Positions 51,566 through 61,236 of a stretch of 64,000 nucleotides of DNA are shown here, in pieces. Position 1 is the first letter of the stretch, and every line of letters starts with the position of its first letter. A program made the position numbers and the translations under genes. The notes beneath the pieces are model-generated. The model did no database searches and had not been told where the DNA came from. It saw nothing but the letters and a program-made list of their open reading frames with translations. Source of the DNA: an uncultured Dysgonomonas sp. (GTDB lineage Bacteria > Bacteroidota > Bacteroidia > Bacteroidales > Dysgonomonadaceae); the NCBI RefSeq assembly GCF_900079725.1, contig NZ_LT599032.1, forward strand, positions 3,542,856 through 3,606,855, given 5' to 3'.

Positions 51566-53569
51566 ATGAAAAAGATATATAAGAATATGAAGAACAGATT
51601 ATCGGCAATAGGGCTGGTAACCGCAATGTGCAGTTCGTTATTTTTAGGCAGTTGTTCCGATGATTTTTTGGAGCCTGATCCACTGTCGTTTTACGAGCCG
51701 GAGATTACATTTACAACTGAATCGGGGATGCAGGCAGTATTGGCTCAGGCCGATCGTCACCTTCGTTCCTATTGGACAAGCTACGAGAACAGAAATATAT
51801 CCGTGCCAATCGGTACAGAATACTTATTTTCAGAACTATCCGTAGCCAGTAAGACTGATGACTCGGCACTATTTTCTGATGTCGCTAATCAGATGACACC
51901 TACAAGTGGTGCCGGATACGATGCCGGTGACTGGAGAAGTTACTTTTGGGACGAGACCTATAATGGTATAAAATATGCAAATACCATTACTTCCTTTATC
52001 AATAATGTACAGGGATTGAGCGATGCAACCAAAAATGCCTATATCGGCAGATCATACTTCCACCGTTCGTTCCGCTATTTGTCTTTAGTTTTCCAATTTG
52101 GCGATGTACCATTGGTAACTAAAATCCTTTCAGTGCCTAAACAGAATTATCGTTCTACAAAGAAAGAAGCAATTCTGGATATGATAACAAAGGATATGGA
52201 ATTTGCTGTGGAATGGGTGCCTGATCAAAGTGAAATGACATATAAAGGGATGGTAAATAAAGGTGCTTGCCGTATGTTACTTATCAAATGTTATCTGGCT
52301 ACAGGACAGTTTCAAAAAGCGAAAGACCAGGCAGATATCTTGATTAACAGCTCCGGCTACTCATTGATGCAGGATAATTTCGGTTCTTTTGTAGATACTT
52401 ATTCTCCTCAAACATGGAAAGTGACCCGTAATGTAATATGGGATCTGCACCGCCCTGAAAATAAGCTTGCCGGTACTAACAAAGAAGTGATAATGGGTAT
52501 GGTAAATCGTGGCGCAACTGCCGAGTCGATGATCGAATTCCTTACAATGCGTATTTTCGGCCCTAGCTACACGAGTGGATCAGACTTGAAAACGCCTGAT
52601 GGAAAACAAGCAGTAGTGAATTATGCCCGTAATAATACAAATTACCGAGCTAATTATGATTATATCAGATCTATTGGACGTGGTATTGCCACATGGCGTC
52701 TGACTTGGTTTGCTTCCAACGGAGTGTGGAAAGTAAATGGTGTAGATGATAAAGGTGATTTGCGTCATAACAGTACGGTTGGTAACTGGGGAAGAATGGA
52801 CTCTATTAAATATAATGATCCATCATCTACATGGTTTGGTGAAAATCTTATGTTCAAGCATCCGGATACAGGAGAGTTATTATGTACAGACTCCCTTCGT
52901 GTTTGGTTCGACTGGCCTCAATACAAAATTTATTTGAACGATGTAGTGGCAGAAGCCAATCAGGGTGCTAACCAGTTCAATGGTGCAAGTAACGGAGGTA
53001 TTGCTGACTGGTACTTATACCGCTTGGCAGAAGCATATCTACTTAGAGCAGAAGCGAAGTTCTATCTTGGTGATCCTGCAGGTGCAGCGTCAGATGTAAA
53101 CGAAGTGAGGAAGAGAGCGAAATGTACCGAATTATACACAACAGTGACTATCGGTGACATTATGGATGAACGCGCTCGTGAGTTATATCTCGAAGAATGG
53201 CGCAATGTGGAATTGAAACGTGTTTCGTATTGCCTTGCCCTGAGCGGAAAACCTGATGAGTGGGGTAGTACTTATGATGTAAATACATTATATAAAGAAT
53301 CCGGTACAGACTTGAATGGTGGTAGTTACTGGTATAAGAGGGTAACTCGATATGGTATGTATAATCAGGGGCCAAGAAGTGTTCGCCCTAATACATTCAA
53401 TTATCAGATGGACAAATGTAACTTCCTGTGGCCTATCCCGAATGCTGCAATTACAGCGAATAATAAAGGAGAGCTTAGCCAGAACTACGGTTATGATGGT
53501 TATGATGCTGCAACTCCTAAATGGGATTCATGGCAGGATGCTGTAGCCGATGAAGATAAAACAAATTAA
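51566..53569 (+). CDS. SusD/RagB-family surface glycan-binding lipoprotein
   Basis: The 667-residue lipoprotein has the lipid cysteine at about residue 30 in FLGSCSDDFLEPDP, the usual SusD start. The N-terminal part (about 30-330) holds TPR-like helices (KNAYIGRSYFHRSFRYLSLV; KEAILDMITKDMEFAVEWVP). The C-terminal SusD_RagB region (about 350-650) shows AEAYLLRAEAKFYLGD and RARELYLEEWRNVELKRV. At the surface it forms a lid on the SusC porin and binds the polysaccharide. It directly follows susC in one transcript. At 667 residues it is longer than the typical 500-600. Confidence 0.96.
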   Translation: MKKIYKNMKNRLSAIGLVTAMCSSLFLGSCSDDFLEPDPLSFYEPEITFTTESGMQAVLAQADRHLRSYWTSYENRNISVPIGTEYLFSELSVASKTDDSALFSDVANQMTPTSGAGYDAGDWRSYFWDETYNGIKYANTITSFINNVQGLSDATKNAYIGRSYFHRSFRYLSLVFQFGDVPLVTKILSVPKQNYRSTKKEAILDMITKDMEFAVEWVPDQSEMTYKGMVNKGACRMLLIKCYLATGQFQKAKDQADILINSSGYSLMQDNFGSFVDTYSPQTWKVTRNVIWDLHRPENKLAGTNKEVIMGMVNRGATAESMIEFLTMRIFGPSYTSGSDLKTPDGKQAVVNYARNNTNYRANYDYIRSIGRGIATWRLTWFASNGVWKVNGVDDKGDLRHNSTVGNWGRMDSIKYNDPSSTWFGENLMFKHPDTGELLCTDSLRVWFDWPQYKIYLNDVVAEANQGANQFNGASNGGIADWYLYRLAEAYLLRAEAKFYLGDPAGAASDVNEVRKRAKCTELYTTVTIGDIMDERARELYLEEWRNVELKRVSYCLALSGKPDEWGSTYDVNTLYKESGTDLNGGSYWYKRVTRYGMYNQGPRSVRPNTFNYQMDKCNFLWPIPNAAITANNKGELSQNYGYDGYDAATPKWDSWQDAVADEDKTN

Positions 53570-53593
53570 GATTCATTGTAAATAAATAGATTG

Positions 53594-53631
53594 CCAGGAT
53601 AGGAGCTCTGTCGAAAGATCTCCTATCTTGG
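53594..53631 (+). repeat. Hairpin between susD and GH43-GH16 gene
   Basis: CCAGGATAGGAG (53594-53605) pairs with CTCCTATCTTGG (53620-53631), one mismatch. Only a weak TTTT follows, so it may lower expression of the enzymes relative to susCD. Confidence 0.65.
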
Positions 53632-53649
53632 TGTTTTAAGACGATAATA

Positions 53650-55614
53650 ATGAAAAATATATATAGAAGTATTTATAGTCTTTTACTGACAGGCCTATTA
53701 ATGCTATCGGGTCTTTCCTGTTTTTCGCAACAAAAGATAGAGCAGGTTATCCGTCCCGGTCAGCTTTGGCCCGATGATAAGGGTGTTCATGTCAACGCAC
53801 ATGGAGGAGGTATTCTCTATCACAATGGAAAGTACTATTGGTTTGGAGAACACAAAGGAGGAAAGTCCAACTCTGCATTTGTTGGTGTCACATGTTACTC
53901 ATCCGATGACTTGTATAACTGGAAGAATGAGGGCGTAGCTCTGCCTGTTTCGGAGGATCGGAATAGTCCTATCGTAAAAGGCTGCATAATAGAACGTCCC
54001 AAAGTTATATATAATGAGAATACTAAAAAGTTTATAATGTATTTTCATCTCGAACTCAAAGGCAAAGGTTATGCCGCTGCCAATGTCGGCATCGCTGTAA
54101 GTGATAATGCGACAGGCCCCTACCAATTTATTCAGAATAGTAGAGTGAATGCCGGTAAATGGCCTTTGAATATGACTGCGGAGCAGCAAACTTCAGCAAT
54201 AAAATCTACCGACTTTAAAGACTGGTGGACACCCGATTGGCATAAAGCTGTGGATGACGGATTATTCGTTCGTCGCGATTTTGCCGGAGGGCAAATGTCC
54301 CGTGATATGACTTTATATGTAGATGATGACGGAAAGGCCTATCATATCTATGCATCAGAAGAAAACCTTACTCTTCAGATAGCCGAACTTACAGACGATT
54401 ACTTAGGTTATACGGGAAAATACATCCGTATAGAACCGGGTGGTCATAACGAAGCCCCGGCTGTGTTCAAGAAAGATGGACTCTATTTTATGATAACATC
54501 AGGATGTACAGGCTGGGCGCCGAATGCTGCCCGTTTGCTCACAGCCGATAATATCTGGGGACCATGGACATTGCATCCGAATCCCTGTGTAGGGAAAGAT
54601 GCGGAACTTACATTCCATTCGCAGAGTACCTATATATTGCCGGTTGCCGGAAAGAAAGACGCCTTTATTTTTATGGGAGACAGATGGACTCCTAAGGACC
54701 CTATCGACGGGAGATATATCTGGCTTCCGATACTCTTCGAAAACGGTATGCCTGTATTGAAATGGATGGATGAATGGAACCTGAATATCTTCGATCATAT
54801 AAATGCAGACAATACTATTCCCAAAGATATACAAGGCTGGGATCTTGTCTGGAACGATGAGTTCGACAAAGATGGTAAGCCTGATGCCAATGTCTGGAGT
54901 TACGAAAATGGCTTTGTAAGGAATCAGGAACTGCAATGGTATCAGCCGGACAATGCGGTATGTCAGAACGGAGTGCTCAATATACAGGGTAGGAGAGAGC
55001 AAGTAAAGAACCCTGCTTATGAATCGGGAAGTTCCGATTGGAGGAGGAACCGTGAATATGCCGGTTATACTTCATCTTCCATAAAAACGGTAGGGAAAAA
55101 AGAATTCCGGTACGGACGTTTCGAAATCAGGGCGAAGATACCCACCGCAACAGGTTCCTGGCCTGCCATCTGGACACTGGGTACTTCTATGGAATGGCCG
55201 TCGAACGGAGAAATAGACTTGATGGAATATTATCTGGTAGGAGGCAAGCCTCACATATTGGCCAATACAGCATGGGGAACAGATAAAAGATACGATGCAA
55301 AATGGGACTCGGAGATAATACCATTCACCAACTTTACAGATAAAGACCCCTTTTGGGCAGATAAGTTCCATATCTGGCGTATGGACTGGGATGAGGATGC
55401 CATCCGTCTGTATATAGACGATGTGATGGTAAACGAAACTTTGCTCAAAGATACTCAGAATGGCTCGATAGGTCAAAATCAGAATCCTTTTAGGCAGCCT
55501 CATTATATTTTACTAAATTTGGCTATCGGGGGAAATGGCGGCACACCGGATGATGATGCCTTTCCTTTGACCTATGAAATCGACTATGTACGCGTTTATC
55601 AAAAATCCAAATAG
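53650..55614 (+). CDS. GH43-GH16 fusion enzyme, secreted
   Basis: The 654-residue protein has a signal peptide (ends CFSQ). Residues about 35-385 are a GH43-like five-bladed propeller (NAHGGGILYHNGKYYWFGEH, DMTLYVDDDGKAYHIYASEE, GHNEAPAVFKKDGLYFMITS), most like the exo-beta-1,3-galactanase group (GH43_24). Residues about 395-654 are a GH16 beta-jelly roll (WDLVWNDEFDKDGKPD, NQELQWYQ) with the catalytic set E521-I-D523-L-M-E526. GH16 members cut beta-1,3-glucan or beta-1,3-galactan. In one chain the two could give endo and exo attack on a beta-1,3-galactan backbone. The bond specificity is inferred; laminarin is the main alternative for the GH16 half. Confidence 0.88.
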   Translation: MKNIYRSIYSLLLTGLLMLSGLSCFSQQKIEQVIRPGQLWPDDKGVHVNAHGGGILYHNGKYYWFGEHKGGKSNSAFVGVTCYSSDDLYNWKNEGVALPVSEDRNSPIVKGCIIERPKVIYNENTKKFIMYFHLELKGKGYAAANVGIAVSDNATGPYQFIQNSRVNAGKWPLNMTAEQQTSAIKSTDFKDWWTPDWHKAVDDGLFVRRDFAGGQMSRDMTLYVDDDGKAYHIYASEENLTLQIAELTDDYLGYTGKYIRIEPGGHNEAPAVFKKDGLYFMITSGCTGWAPNAARLLTADNIWGPWTLHPNPCVGKDAELTFHSQSTYILPVAGKKDAFIFMGDRWTPKDPIDGRYIWLPILFENGMPVLKWMDEWNLNIFDHINADNTIPKDIQGWDLVWNDEFDKDGKPDANVWSYENGFVRNQELQWYQPDNAVCQNGVLNIQGRREQVKNPAYESGSSDWRRNREYAGYTSSSIKTVGKKEFRYGRFEIRAKIPTATGSWPAIWTLGTSMEWPSNGEIDLMEYYLVGGKPHILANTAWGTDKRYDAKWDSEIIPFTNFTDKDPFWADKFHIWRMDWDEDAIRLYIDDVMVNETLLKDTQNGSIGQNQNPFRQPHYILLNLAIGGNGGTPDDDAFPLTYEIDYVRVYQKSK

Positions 55615-55635
55615 GCCGGACTGAAAATTATAACC

Positions 55636-56928
55636 ATGAAAATAAAGAAGTACCTATTATTAAGTATTATACTATTCTCCTTATCAGCTCATGCTCAGAA
55701 GTTGATCCCTGTAGCACCGGGCTGGTCAAACAATTCTGTGAATGTGACTGTATTTCGCAAAAATTCGCTTGTTACCCATAACAATGTCCAGTTTATAGCC
55801 TATTACGATCCCGACGGTTTCCTTACATTAGGTAAACGCAATATTGGAGAGGATAGCTGGACTATAAGCAAGACTCAATATAAAGGTAATGTATCCGATG
55901 CTCACAATTCTATCAGTATTATGGCTGACGGAGATGGTTATCTGCATGTTTCATGGGATCATCACGGGCACCCGTTGCGTTATGCAAAAGGGGTAACACC
56001 TTATTCCCTCGAACTGGGAGATAAGCAGCCTATGACCGGAAGCCTTGAAACGAATGTCACCTATCCCGAGTTTCTGAAAATGCCGAATGGAGATTTGATA
56101 TTCATGTATCGCGACGGACAATCGGGTAGGGGTAACCTCGTTATGAACAGGTATGACCTGAAATCAAAGACTTGGGCTCAAATACAGAAGAACTTTATTG
56201 ATGGTGAAAATCAGCGGAATGCTTATTGGCAATCCTGCATAGACGATAGAGGGACTATTCACCTGTCGTGGGTATGGCGTGAAACTGCCGATGTTGCCAC
56301 CAATCACGACTTGTGTTATGCGAGGTCTTCCGATGGAGGTGTGTCATGGGAAAATTCGAGAGGTGAAAAGTACAGTTTGCCTATTACTGCGGCAAAATCG
56401 GAAATAGCCTGCCCTATACCACAAAATAGTGAGCTGATCAATCAGACGTCGATGGTTACCGATGCTAAAGGTAATCCCTATATAGCGACATACTGGAGAG
56501 AACAGAATTCAGATATTCCTCAATACCATATTGTTTACTATACAGGTAAGAAATGGAACAACTTAAATCTTGGTTTCCGTAAAACGCCATTTTCACTGAA
56601 AGGTGTGGGGACGAAACGTATCCCAATATCCCGTCCGCAGGTAGTTGCAAAAGTGAAAGGTAAATCGACCGAATTATGCCTGCTTTTCCGCGATGAAGAG
56701 AGGGGAGAAAGAGCCTCAATTGCCATTTGTAAGGACATAAAGAAGAACAAATGGGAGATCAGAGACTTGACCGATTTTTCCCTTGGTTCATGGGAACCGT
56801 CCTTCGATACCGAACTATGGCGTGAGAAAGGCCTCTTACATGTATTCATCCAGAAAGTAGAGCAGGTAGACGGCGAAGGTAAAGCTGATGTAGAACCTCA
56901 GATGGTAAATGTGCTGGAAGTAGAATAA
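55636..56928 (+). CDS. BNR_4 propeller enzyme (GH145/PL42-like), exported
   Basis: The 430-residue protein has a signal peptide (ends AHAQ) and a seven-bladed propeller of the BNR_4 family. Landmarks are DAHNSISIMADGDGYLHVSW (about 88-107) followed by DHHGHPLRYAK, which carries conserved histidines, TYPEFLKMPNGDLIFMYRDG (about 138-157) and ISRPQVVAKVKGKSTELCLL (about 334-353). From family knowledge, BNR_4 proteins in arabinogalactan loci are GH145 or PL42 enzymes which act on L-rhamnose-alpha-1,4-glucuronate caps. It is the last gene of the locus. Hydrolase or lyase mode is open; the GH105 gene would suit a lyase. Confidence 0.8.
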   Translation: MKIKKYLLLSIILFSLSAHAQKLIPVAPGWSNNSVNVTVFRKNSLVTHNNVQFIAYYDPDGFLTLGKRNIGEDSWTISKTQYKGNVSDAHNSISIMADGDGYLHVSWDHHGHPLRYAKGVTPYSLELGDKQPMTGSLETNVTYPEFLKMPNGDLIFMYRDGQSGRGNLVMNRYDLKSKTWAQIQKNFIDGENQRNAYWQSCIDDRGTIHLSWVWRETADVATNHDLCYARSSDGGVSWENSRGEKYSLPITAAKSEIACPIPQNSELINQTSMVTDAKGNPYIATYWREQNSDIPQYHIVYYTGKKWNNLNLGFRKTPFSLKGVGTKRIPISRPQVVAKVKGKSTELCLLFRDEERGERASIAICKDIKKNKWEIRDLTDFSLGSWEPSFDTELWREKGLLHVFIQKVEQVDGEGKADVEPQMVNVLEVE

Positions 56929-56952
56929 GCGCATAGACTATTAATGATTACA

Positions 56953-56990
56953 AAAGAGTTGCAGTTATCTATTGTAGCTCTTTCTGTTTT
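56953..56990 (+). terminator. Probable terminator of the polysaccharide locus
   Basis: AAAGAGTTGCA and TGTAGCTCTTT can pair with two mismatches around 56954-56983, followed by CTGTTTT. Confidence 0.45.
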
Positions 56991-57020
56991 ATACAGATAC
57001 ATCATTCTTTCTTTCCTTTT

Positions 57021-57055
57021 TTTGAATTAATTCCTATTAAAAATTACTACTTTTG
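57021..57055 (+). promoter_or_regulatory. Candidate promoter of queC
   Basis: TTTG (57021-57024) and TACTTTTG (57048-57055) match the Bacteroidota -33 and -7 boxes; the 23-bp spacing is a little longer than the usual 19-21. Confidence 0.45.
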
Positions 57056-57074
57056 TAATTGAAAGGCTTTCGCC

Positions 57075-57113
57075 TGTCCGTGTAGCTTAGGAACAACCAC
57101 GTAAAAAACAAAG
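57075..57113 (+). promoter_or_regulatory. Probable preQ1-I riboswitch upstream of queC
   Basis: CGTG (57079-57082) pairs with CACG (57098-57101) around a loop containing TAGC and ACAAC. An A-rich tail TAAAAAACAAAG (57102-57113) follows directly and can fold back on the loop (AAG with CTT). The stem, loop and tail layout and the position 6 nt before the queC ATG fit a preQ1 class I riboswitch which hides the start in the ligand-bound form. The stem is only 4 bp, so a model search is needed. Confidence 0.55.
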
Positions 57114-57118
57114 AATTA

Positions 57119-57775
57119 ATGAATAAAAAAGAACCAGCATTGGTCTTGTTCTCAGGTGGACAGGACTCTACAACATGCCTTTACTGGGCAATTAAAAACT
57201 TTTCTTCCGTTCGCACTCTATGCTTTACTTACGGTCAACGCCACTCTAAAGAGGTAGAGGTGGCACAGTCAATTGCCGGACATGCAGGTGTGCCCTTCCA
57301 GTTGTTGGATGCATCCATTATCAGCCAGTTGTCTGTAAACTCTTTGACAAGTGATATTGTAATGGATCAGGAAAAACCGACCGATTCGTACCCGAATACA
57401 TTTGTTCCGGGACGTAATCTCTTGTTTCTGACTTTCGCAGCTGTCATAGCCCGTTCGCACGGTATCCGTCACATTGTGACAGGTGTATCCGAAGCCGATT
57501 ACAGCGGTTATCCCGATTGCAGGGATACGTTTATACTATCGGCAAATGCTTCGATCAATCTGGCGATGGATGAGCATTTCCAGATTCATACACCGTTGAT
57601 GTGGCGAGACAAGACTGCTGTATGGCAGTTAGCCGACCAATTGGGCGTTTTCGATGTTGTGCGCACTCAAACCCTGACCTGTTACAATGGTATTATAGCT
57701 GATGGTTGTGGACATTGTCCCGCCTGTAAGCTTCGTAAGCAAGGTTTAGAAAATTATTTAAAAATAAAAGAATAA
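57119..57775 (+). CDS. queC: 7-cyano-7-deazaguanine (preQ0) synthase
   Basis: The 218-residue enzyme makes preQ0 from 7-carboxy-7-deazaguanine, ATP and ammonia in queuosine biosynthesis. The PP-loop SGGQDS is at residues 12-17, and zinc cysteines are in the C-terminal [13 protein letters not shown] together with an earlier LTCYNG cysteine. It overlaps queF by one base (TAATG), so translation is coupled. The probable preQ1 riboswitch in the leader would give feedback control of both genes. Length and motifs are normal. Confidence 0.96.
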   Translation: MNKKEPALVLFSGGQDSTTCLYWAIKNFSSVRTLCFTYGQRHSKEVEVAQSIAGHAGVPFQLLDASIISQLSVNSLTSDIVMDQEKPTDSYPNTFVPGRNLLFLTFAAVIARSHGIRHIVTGVSEADYSGYPDCRDTFILSANASINLAMDEHFQIHTPLMWRDKTAVWQLADQLGVFDVVRTQTLTCYNGIIADGCGHCPACKLRKQGLENYLKIKE

Positions 57776-58242
57776 TGGGAATAGAAGGATTGAGCCATCT
57801 CGGCGCTAAAACAGAGTACAAAGATGATTATGCTCCTGAAGTACTGGAAGCATTCGAAAACAAACATCAGGGAAACGATTACTGGGTAACATTCAATTGT
57901 CCCGAATTTACAAGTTTATGCCCGATTACCGGACAACCCGATTTTGCAACTATCCACATCAATTATATCCCTGATGTAAAAATGGTGGAAAGTAAAAGTC
58001 TTAAATTATATATGTTTAGCTTTCGCAATCATGGGGCTTTTCACGAAGATTGTGTAAACATCATAATGAAGGACCTTGTAAATCTGATGAACCCGAAATA
58101 CATTGAAGTGGTAGGTATCTTTACCCCACGTGGAGGAATCAGTATCTATCCTTTTTGCAATTACGGACGTCCCGGTACTAAATATGAAATGGCTGCCAAA
58201 GAACGCTTGTTGAAACATAACCCTCAACAAATATATAGATAA
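57775..58242 (+). CDS. queF: NADPH-dependent preQ0 reductase
   Basis: The 155-residue protein is a type I (unimodular) QueF, which reduces the nitrile of preQ0 to the amine preQ1. The active-site Cys 49 is in [13 protein letters not shown] and Asp 56 in QPDF. The [20 protein letters not shown] segment at about 72-91 carries the NADPH/substrate-binding motif of the family. It overlaps queC by one base and shares its leader control. queD, queE and tgt are not in the window. Confidence 0.96.
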   Translation: MGIEGLSHLGAKTEYKDDYAPEVLEAFENKHQGNDYWVTFNCPEFTSLCPITGQPDFATIHINYIPDVKMVESKSLKLYMFSFRNHGAFHEDCVNIIMKDLVNLMNPKYIEVVGIFTPRGGISIYPFCNYGRPGTKYEMAAKERLLKHNPQQIYR

Positions 58243-58267
58243 GGTGCAAGTGTAAAACAAAGAATGA

Positions 58268-58318
58268 AGAATCGGAAGCTGTCTGACTGTTAACTGATTA
58301 CTGTTGACTGCTAACTGA
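58268..58318. repeat. CTGTTAACTG-type repeat between queF and MATE genes
   Basis: CTGACTGTTAACTGATTACT followed by GTTGACTGCTAACTG, an imperfect palindrome family also seen at 29625-29661 and 35000-35020. The two genes converge here. Confidence 0.5.
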
Positions 58319-59684
58319 CCTTAGGCTTCTTTTTCTTTATCCTTCTGTAAACAATTGCAAACCATGTAGGTAATATGATCCCTTTGCAAATGGTGGAAAT
58401 AGCAATTGCCCACCAGACACCCGTTATACCCATTTGCGCCGCCAGATAGTAGGCTAGCGGAATACGCAGCGCATTGAATGTAATACTGATAATGGCGGGT
58501 TCTATGGTGCGTCCGATCCCGTTGAACATTCCCTGTGTGGTAAGCTCAAACATCATAAATATCTGAACCAGTCCCATTACGAACAGATACTGTGCCCCTG
58601 CTTTCATCGCATTCTCTTCGGGGACGATGATACCGAATATCTGCGCTCCGAAAAGGACAAAGCAGATACTCACAACAATACCCAGCGTAAGCATTACCCG
58701 TATAGTATAGTAATAGGCTTTCTTGCCTCTTTCGAGCTTATTAGCGGCATAGTTCTGAGCCACAAAAGCACTGAGAGCTGTAGAAAATCCCTGCGACGTA
58801 TTCCATGTCACAGCTTCTATCTGCCCGCCTGTGGTTTGGGTCATCAGTCCCAGGTGCCCGCCATGAATAGATGCCACCCGCGCCAGATTCATATTGATAA
58901 TGGCATAGAGCGAATTCATAATAGACACAGGCGCCCCAAGGAAGAATATACGTTTCAGATAGATCGCTTTAGGCTTTATAAAGAAAGAGAAGTTGCCCAG
59001 AATCCGGCTTCCGAATTTTATCTGATAGAAGAATAGCGAGAATACGAACAACTGTGCTACAACTGTACCTATAGCTGCCCCATGCAGTCCCATTCCCATC
59101 CAGAACATAAGTATAGGGTCGAGAATCATATTCAGGACAAGACCCGCAGCATTGTTTCGGAAAGGCACAACACTACGTCCCGCCCCATTGTATATCCCGG
59201 TAAAATTGTAGGACAAGAACTGAAATGGAAGGCTCATAGTAAGTATGCGAAGATAGAGTACTGCATCTTCCGTAATATCGGCTTCCAATTCAAAGAAAGA
59301 TAGTATCTGATTGGCAAATATAAATAAGATGGCAATCCATATCACACCCAGTATTATCGAGGTAGTGGTAGAATGGGAGGCATAGATGGCGGCACGCTTC
59401 ATCTTCTTAGCGCCTATGGATTGGCCGACAGCCACTTCCGAACCTATCATAGCCAGATAAGCGACCGATGCAGTCAGCCACAGGAGCATACCTATGGCGC
59501 CTATTGCTGCCTCCGACTTAGTAGCGATTTCGGGATGCGATACAGTCCCCAGTCGTCCCACCCACGACATAGCCATCAGTGTATAAGCCATTTGCAGGAA
59601 ACTTGTGCCCATCAGAGGGAGCGCAAGACGTATCAGGGTAGAAAATATTTTCCCTTCCGTTAGATTTTGTATGCCTGATTTCAT
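58311..59684 (-). CDS. MATE-family efflux transporter
   Basis: The 457-residue inner-membrane protein has about 12 transmembrane helices in two MatE halves (about 15-180 and 240-400), with typical segments ALPLMGTSFLQMAYTLMAMSWVG, GSEVAVGQSIGAKKMKRA in half one and GQIEAVTWNTSQGFSTALSAFVAQNYAA in half two. MATE proteins export cationic drugs or metabolites in exchange for Na+ or H+. It ends with a basic tail (RRIKKKKPKVS). It is followed upstream, on the same strand, by the YihY/BrkB gene with a 26-bp gap, so the two may be co-transcribed. Substrate cannot be predicted. Confidence 0.93.
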   Translation of the reverse strand: MKSGIQNLTEGKIFSTLIRLALPLMGTSFLQMAYTLMAMSWVGRLGTVSHPEIATKSEAAIGAIGMLLWLTASVAYLAMIGSEVAVGQSIGAKKMKRAAIYASHSTTTSIILGVIWIAILFIFANQILSFFELEADITEDAVLYLRILTMSLPFQFLSYNFTGIYNGAGRSVVPFRNNAAGLVLNMILDPILMFWMGMGLHGAAIGTVVAQLFVFSLFFYQIKFGSRILGNFSFFIKPKAIYLKRIFFLGAPVSIMNSLYAIINMNLARVASIHGGHLGLMTQTTGGQIEAVTWNTSQGFSTALSAFVAQNYAANKLERGKKAYYYTIRVMLTLGIVVSICFVLFGAQIFGIIVPEENAMKAGAQYLFVMGLVQIFMMFELTTQGMFNGIGRTIEPAIISITFNALRIPLAYYLAAQMGITGVWWAIAISTICKGIILPTWFAIVYRRIKKKKPKVS

Positions 59685-59710
59685 CTAGTTGCAGTGTTCT
59701 GATACATTAT

Positions 59711-61030
59711 TTACAAATCTTTCAATAATTTATTACTGCAACTATTGCTTTCTGCTTCCCGCATGGATAGTATAGTCTCCCATTCGCTGCGAAATAATAT
59801 ATCGGTATCGATAACGAAGTCTTCCGAGCCATGCAGGTCTATTTTTTCGAAGAGGTAGCACACCGTTATCTGGTTAATATCTATTGCGGGGATATAAGCG
59901 GGGACAAGAGTGTTTGCCGACGGGGTTTCTACGATAAGGCCTATTTCTTGCAGATAGAAAAGGCTATCGTTGGTCAGCTTGGTCGGTATTTTGTAATATT
60001 CCGACAGTTCGTCCGCAGTGTAAGGCGTATGGCCTTTTTCGAAACGTTTAACTATAAGTGTCATTATCAGTAGCAGGACAAAATCTTTGTATCTGCGGCT
60101 TATATTCGATGTTTCGTGTTCGAAACTGAATTTATTCACGTTCTGATAGGCAAAGGATAACTGTACTCCGAATAAAACGAAGAACCATGTGAGCTGCAGC
60201 CATAGCAATAATAACGGCAAGGCGGCAAAACTACCGTAAATGGCATTGTACTTCGATATCCATATCTGCCCGCTGATATATAACATCTGAAATACCTGAA
60301 AGGCAATACCTGTGAAAATACCACCAAACAGGGCGCTGGTAAACTTCACCTTGGTATTGGGTATATAGATATATAATATTGTAAACAATAGGATTGTAAT
60401 CAGGAATGGAATGACCTTCATCATCGGACTTATTACCAACCCCAGCAGATATTGCTGTTCGGCCGTCGAATTCAGCAAAATCGTGATACCGGCATTACAG
60501 ATCAGGAATACAGGGGCGATTATTATAAGGGCCAGGTAGTCGGTAAACATACGGAAATATGACCGTCCTGTTTTTACCTGCCACATCTTGTTGAAGTTGT
60601 CCTCAATGTTAGATAACAGGTTGATAACCGTATACAGCAACAATATCACACCAATGCCCAGAAATACACCACCCTGAGCATATTCGATAGACTTATCTAT
60701 AAATGCAGTAGCCTTATTCAATAGTTCTTCCTGTCCGGCAAAGTAACTGAACAACTGGCTCTTTACTATATTCTGAAACCCGAACCCGCGGGCTATGGCA
60801 AACAATACAGCAAGCAATGGCACTATAGACAACAGGGTGCTGTAAGTAAGGGCCGATGCACGCGTGAAAAGTTGCGCCCCGTCGATATTACGGATAGCCA
60901 GAATAAAAGATTTGATTATATTGTAGAATCCTATTTTCCGTGACGACCTGTCTTTCTTATTGATTCGCCAGATGTCGTAGGAAAGAAAACGGATAACCCT
61001 TTTTACAAAATTCGTTATTTTTTCAATCAT
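59711..61030 (-). CDS. YihY/BrkB-family inner-membrane protein
   Basis: The 439-residue protein contains the YihY/BrkB (virulence factor BrkB) domain at about 30-310, with six predicted transmembrane helices. Landmarks are LFTRASALTYSTLLSIVPLLAVLFAIA, NIEDNFNKMWQVKTGRSYFR and IYGSFAALPLLLLWLQLTWFFVLFG. A soluble C-terminal extension (about 320-439), with a winged-helix-like segment (YTADELSEYYKIPTKLTNDSL), is common in Bacteroidota. The family was once labelled RNase BN in error; function remains unclear and may concern envelope transport. It probably leads the transcript that includes the MATE gene. Confidence 0.92.
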   Translation of the reverse strand: MIEKITNFVKRVIRFLSYDIWRINKKDRSSRKIGFYNIIKSFILAIRNIDGAQLFTRASALTYSTLLSIVPLLAVLFAIARGFGFQNIVKSQLFSYFAGQEELLNKATAFIDKSIEYAQGGVFLGIGVILLLYTVINLLSNIEDNFNKMWQVKTGRSYFRMFTDYLALIIIAPVFLICNAGITILLNSTAEQQYLLGLVISPMMKVIPFLITILLFTILYIYIPNTKVKFTSALFGGIFTGIAFQVFQMLYISGQIWISKYNAIYGSFAALPLLLLWLQLTWFFVLFGVQLSFAYQNVNKFSFEHETSNISRRYKDFVLLLIMTLIVKRFEKGHTPYTADELSEYYKIPTKLTNDSLFYLQEIGLIVETPSANTLVPAYIPAIDINQITVCYLFEKIDLHGSEDFVIDTDILFRSEWETILSMREAESNSCSNKLLKDL

Positions 61031-61104
61031 ATAATATCCAAAATATTGACAAAGATAGTTTGTTCTTTTAATAGGGAACGCATGAATGCGGTATATTGTT
61101 GTGA

Positions 61105-61236
61105 AAAAGTAACAAAGGTAACAGGTTTTATGGTTTTTGTAGGGGCGGAATATTTTCCGCCCACAGACCTTTTTCCATTTCGGGCGGAAAATATTCCGCC
61201 CCTACAGTTATACCCAAAAGGTGACAAAGGTAACAC
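61105..61236. repeat. MITE-like palindromic repeat, copy 3 (long form)
   Basis: Ends are AAAAAGTAACAAAGGTAACA and AGGTGACAAAGGTAACACTG. Two 24-bp arms (61139-61162 and 61182-61205) are perfect inverted repeats, each with the inner palindrome GGGCGGAA..TTCCGCCC type. It is the same family as 11171-11268 and 35082-35216 and begins 75 bp before the BrkB start. Confidence 0.8.
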
